Below are positions 38,190 through 40,644 of a stretch of DNA of 40,644 nucleotides, one piece after another (positions within the stretch are counted from its first letter, which is position 1; each line of letters begins with the position of its first letter). The DNA is from Minisyncoccota bacterium (lineage in GTDB: Bacteria; Patescibacteriota; Minisyncoccia; Phycocordibacterales; UBA9973). The DNA is taken from positions 1 through 40,644 of the forward strand of contig JAGORC010000004.1 of NCBI GenBank assembly GCA_018063015.1, in the 5' to 3' direction. The notes below the pieces were generated by a model, which saw only the letters and a program-made list of their open reading frames with translations, was not told the DNA's origin and ran no database searches. The translations under genes were made by a program, and so were the position numbers.

Positions 38190-39551
38190 ATGAAGAAAAA
38201 AGCAATAGGAGCTTTAATAATACTGGCCTTGGGAACCTATTTAGGGATGTTCGTCTTTAAATCTGAGCCAAGGTTAAACACTAATTTCGATAATGAAAAG
38301 GCGTTTTACAAGAACCATCCATTCCGTTTAGGTTTGGATCTATCAGGGGGGAGTCATTTAGTCTACAAGGCTGATGTCTCAGAAGTAGAAAACGGAGAAG
38401 TTCCAGAATTAATGAATTCTCTTAGAGACGTTATAGAAAGAAGAGTAAATATATTCGGAGTTTCTGAACCAGTTGTTCAGATTCAAGGAGGTAGTTTTAT
38501 ATCAGGAGGTGATGAGCAGCTTATTGTAGACTTACCTGGAGTAACAGACGTAGATAAGGCAATAGAGATGATAGGGCAGACACCTCTTCTTGAATTTAAA
38601 GTTGAAGCACCATTAGAAACCCTACAGAAATTAAAAGTTGATGAAAACGGAGAAGTTTTATTTGATACTGATTCAGCATATACCCCTACACAGCTAACAG
38701 GACGATATTTAAAGAAGGCAACCTTGCAATTTGATCCAAATTCGAGAGAACCAATGGTTAGTCTTTTGTTTGACGATATAGGTAAAGAACTTTTTGCAAA
38801 GATTACTAGAGAGAATGTAGGTAAAACAGTAGCTATATATCTAGATGGCGCTTTGATTTCTAACCCAGTAGTAAGAGAAGAAATACCAAGCGGTGAAGCA
38901 TTTATATCTGGTAATTTTACTCCAGTAGAAGCAAAGCAGTTAGTAGGTAGGTTAAACTCTGGTGCACTTCCTGTTCCTGTAACTTTAGTTTCTAAACAAA
39001 CGATAGGGGCAACCCTAGGCGAGAGTGCTGTGCAAGCCGGAGTCAAAGCTGCGATTATAGGATTTCTTTTAGTCGGTATATTTTTAGTTTTTTGGTACAG
39101 ACTTCCTGGCCTTATAGCAACTCTTGCTCTATCTATCTTTGTGATAATAATGCTATTTTTATTTAAACTTATTCCAGTTACCCTAACAGCAGCTGGCATC
39201 GCAGGGTTTGTGATATCTATAGGAATAGCTGTTGACGCGAATGTTTTGATATTTGAACGAGTAAAAGAGGAATTAAGATCCGGTAAGTCAGTAAAGGAAT
39301 CAGTTAATGCTGGATTTTCTAGAGCTTGGTTTTCCATTAGAGATTCAAATACTTCAAGTATAATCACAGCTATAATACTTTTCTGGTTTGGTACATCTTT
39401 AGTAAAAGGGTTTGCTCTTGTATTCGGTATGGGAGTATTGGTATCGATGCTTTCTGCTATCACAATAACCAAGATCTTTTTAGGTATAGTAAATTTCGGA
39501 CAAGACAACAAGATTATAAGATTTTTGTTTTCTAGCGGATTAAGTAAATAA
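38190..39551 (+). CDS. secD: Protein translocase subunit SecD
   Basis: The 453-residue protein has one N-terminal membrane segment, a large outer domain (about 50-280) and five C-terminal membrane segments. FRLGLDLSGGSHLVYKAD and VIERRVNIFGVSEPVVQ mark the P1 region, and GIAVDANVLIFERVKEELRSGKS is the conserved RND motif with the Asp used in proton-driven work. It pulls exported proteins out of SecYEG. The frame is open to 38148, but the promoter covers that part, so ATG 38190 is chosen. secF follows after 3 bases. Confidence 0.95.
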   Translation: MKKKAIGALIILALGTYLGMFVFKSEPRLNTNFDNEKAFYKNHPFRLGLDLSGGSHLVYKADVSEVENGEVPELMNSLRDVIERRVNIFGVSEPVVQIQGGSFISGGDEQLIVDLPGVTDVDKAIEMIGQTPLLEFKVEAPLETLQKLKVDENGEVLFDTDSAYTPTQLTGRYLKKATLQFDPNSREPMVSLLFDDIGKELFAKITRENVGKTVAIYLDGALISNPVVREEIPSGEAFISGNFTPVEAKQLVGRLNSGALPVPVTLVSKQTIGATLGESAVQAGVKAAIIGFLLVGIFLVFWYRLPGLIATLALSIFVIIMLFLFKLIPVTLTAAGIAGFVISIGIAVDANVLIFERVKEELRSGKSVKESVNAGFSRAWFSIRDSNTSSIITAIILFWFGTSLVKGFALVFGMGVLVSMLSAITITKIFLGIVNFGQDNKIIRFLFSSGLSK

Positions 39552-39554
39552 TTT

Positions 39555-40463
39555 ATGTTTATAATAAAACACAGAAAAATATTTGTAATCATATCCATAG
39601 CACTCGTTGTGGTTTCTATTTTGGCTATATTTGTATTTGGACTTAAGATTGGTATTGATTTCAAAGGGGGAGCACTAACAGAAGTTTCATATGAGAATAA
39701 TAGACCAGAGCAAGTCACAATAGAGGACGCTGTTTCTTCTTTAGGTTTTGGAACTATACTTATTCAACCAGCAGGAGAGAAAGAATACATAATTAAGTCT
39801 AGAGATCTAAATGAGAAAGAGCACAATGATCTTCTTGATGTTCTTTCTATAAATAATTCATATAAATTCGAAGAAAAAAGTTTCAATTCCATAGGTCCTT
39901 CTGTTGGACGGGAACTAACTAGAAGAGCGTTACTATCTATTGTATTAGTGTCTTTAGCGATAATAATATTTATTGCTTACGCCTTTAGAAAGGTTTCTAA
40001 ACCCGTATCTTCTTGGAAATATGGAATTATAGCAATAGTCACACTTCTACATGATGTTTTGATTCCTGTAGGTATATTTACTATTTTGTCTAAATACTAC
40101 GGCGCCGAAGTTGATACTTTGTTTGTGGTGGCGATACTTACTATATTAGGTGTATCTGTATCAGATACTATAGTTATATTCGATAGAATTCGAGAGAACT
40201 TAAGAAATCATGATAGTCATAAGAAGATTGATTTCAAGGAAATAGTAGGTAGAAGCGTGGGGCAATCATTCATCCGTTCCATAAGCACATCACTTACTGT
40301 CATATTAGTGCTTCTAGCGCTTGTATTTTTTGGTCCAATAACTACTAAATACTTTGCTCTAATGATTATGGCTGGAATGTTTTTCGGAACATATTCTTCT
40401 ATATTCCTAGCATCTCCACTTCTAACATACGCTGAAGATTGGCAGTCTGGAGACACTAAATAG
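39555..40463 (+). CDS. secF: Protein translocase subunit SecF
   Basis: The 302-residue protein has six membrane segments and the short outer domain. FGLKIGIDFKGGALTEVSY, SIGPSVGRELTRRAL and VSVSDTIVIFDRIRENLR are diagnostic. It works with SecD as a proton-driven motor. Both are kept as separate genes. Confidence 0.96.
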   Translation: MFIIKHRKIFVIISIALVVVSILAIFVFGLKIGIDFKGGALTEVSYENNRPEQVTIEDAVSSLGFGTILIQPAGEKEYIIKSRDLNEKEHNDLLDVLSINNSYKFEEKSFNSIGPSVGRELTRRALLSIVLVSLAIIIFIAYAFRKVSKPVSSWKYGIIAIVTLLHDVLIPVGIFTILSKYYGAEVDTLFVVAILTILGVSVSDTIVIFDRIRENLRNHDSHKKIDFKEIVGRSVGQSFIRSISTSLTVILVLLALVFFGPITTKYFALMIMAGMFFGTYSSIFLASPLLTYAEDWQSGDTK

Positions 40464-40469
40464 TTAATT

Positions 40470-40478
40470 TGCTATAAT
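40470..40478 (+). promoter_or_regulatory. Extended -10 promoter of the lemA-like gene
   Basis: TG-C-TATAAT lies just after the secF stop. The predicted leader is about 29 bases. No -35 is evident. Confidence 0.5.
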
Positions 40479-40513
40479 AGTATAGTTAGTTTTAATCATT
40501 AATATATATAAAT

Positions 40514-40644
40514 ATGAAATACTTTTTAATTGTTTTAGGAGTCATTGTTTTATGGGTTGTATATGCGTACAACTCCCTTGTGTCTTTAAGAAACAGAACC
40601 CAAGAAGCTTGGGCTGACATAGAAGTTCAGCTTAAGAGACGTTA
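40514..40644 (+). CDS. LemA family protein (N-terminal part, runs off the window)
   Basis: Only 43 codons are inside the window: a membrane segment (about 3-19), then [20 protein letters not shown] and QLKRR. YN.LV..RN...EAWA.I.VQLKRR is the LemA signature. LemA proteins are small, one-span, helical membrane proteins of unclear role, often next to TPM-domain or peptidase genes. The rest lies beyond 40644. Confidence 0.88.
   Translation, partial: MKYFLIVLGVIVLWVVYAYNSLVSLRNRTQEAWADIEVQLKRR

Noticed and set aside
38483-39718. 411-codon open frame opposite secD
   Set aside because: It lies wholly antisense to the well-recognised secD/secF, has no recognisable motif, and its composition fits a shadow frame of AT-rich coding DNA.
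1-40644. Search by eye for CRISPR arrays, insertion sequences, integrases, toxin-antitoxin pairs and prophage genes
   Set aside because: None could be supported; there are no regularly spaced repeats, transposase motifs or terminal inverted repeats.

Overview
The window looks like chromosomal core DNA of a Patescibacteria/CPR bacterium, most likely a parcubacterium of the Nomurabacteria/Kaiserbacteria/Campbellbacteria type. Grounds: AT-rich sequence; very compact genes; a spc ribosomal operon without L30 (S5 runs straight into L15); an L11 gene not followed by L1; almost no Shine-Dalgarno sequences; a short L15. TGA is used as a normal stop (PyrE, EamA and PAP2 end with it), so the UGA-recoding CPR lineages are unlikely. 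No transposase, integrase, phage gene or CRISPR array was seen. The only RNA gene found is tRNA-His.

Layout. 1-2.5 kb: tRNA-His, a membrane-anchored putative zinc peptidase, TsaC and a DUF1003 protein. 2.5-4.8 kb: MurB, an FKBP isomerase and a SIMPL protein. 4.8-7.5 kb: secE-nusG-rplK, then a VUT-type transporter and a CofE-like protein. 7.6-10.2 kb: a thymidylate block (dCMP deaminase, MazG-like, small orphan; on the other strand thyA-dfrA). 10.2-12.6 kb: DEAD-box helicase, L28 and a site-2 protease. 12.6-16.2 kb: S12-S7, a small orphan, EF-G. 16.2-20.7 kb: a divergent phosphoribosyltransferase, then pyrC-D-E-F and a small membrane protein. 20.8-32.4 kb: tuf-S10-L3-L4-L23-L2 // S19-L22-S3-L16-L29-S17-L14-L24-L5 // S14-S8-L6-L18-S5-L15-secY (// marks a new promoter). 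32.4-40.6 kb: cell envelope and secretion genes (RodA, PAP2, UppP, SecD, SecF, LemA start) with FolD and an EamA transporter. No gap between genes exceeds 300 bases.

Regulation is readable because many promoters match the sigma-70 consensus with 16-17 base spacers. Two patterns recur. First, at least five non-ribosomal genes have the -10 box exactly 6 bases before ATG, which predicts leaderless mRNAs. Second, the promoters of five translation operons (secE, rpsL, fusA, tuf, rpsS) are followed at or within a few bases of the predicted transcription start by a hairpin plus T-run that looks like an intrinsic terminator. This second pattern is the best candidate for something undescribed: promoter-proximal attenuators, or 5'-end caps, shared by the translation machinery.

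Functionally the window combines protein synthesis and export (ribosomal proteins, EF-Tu, EF-G, NusG, SecE/Y/D/F), pyrimidine and thymidylate supply (PyrC-F, dCMP deaminase, ThyA, DHFR, FolD) and peptidoglycan lipid-carrier metabolism (MurB, RodA, two unrelated undecaprenyl-pyrophosphate phosphatases). All names rest on motif reading; no database search was possible.
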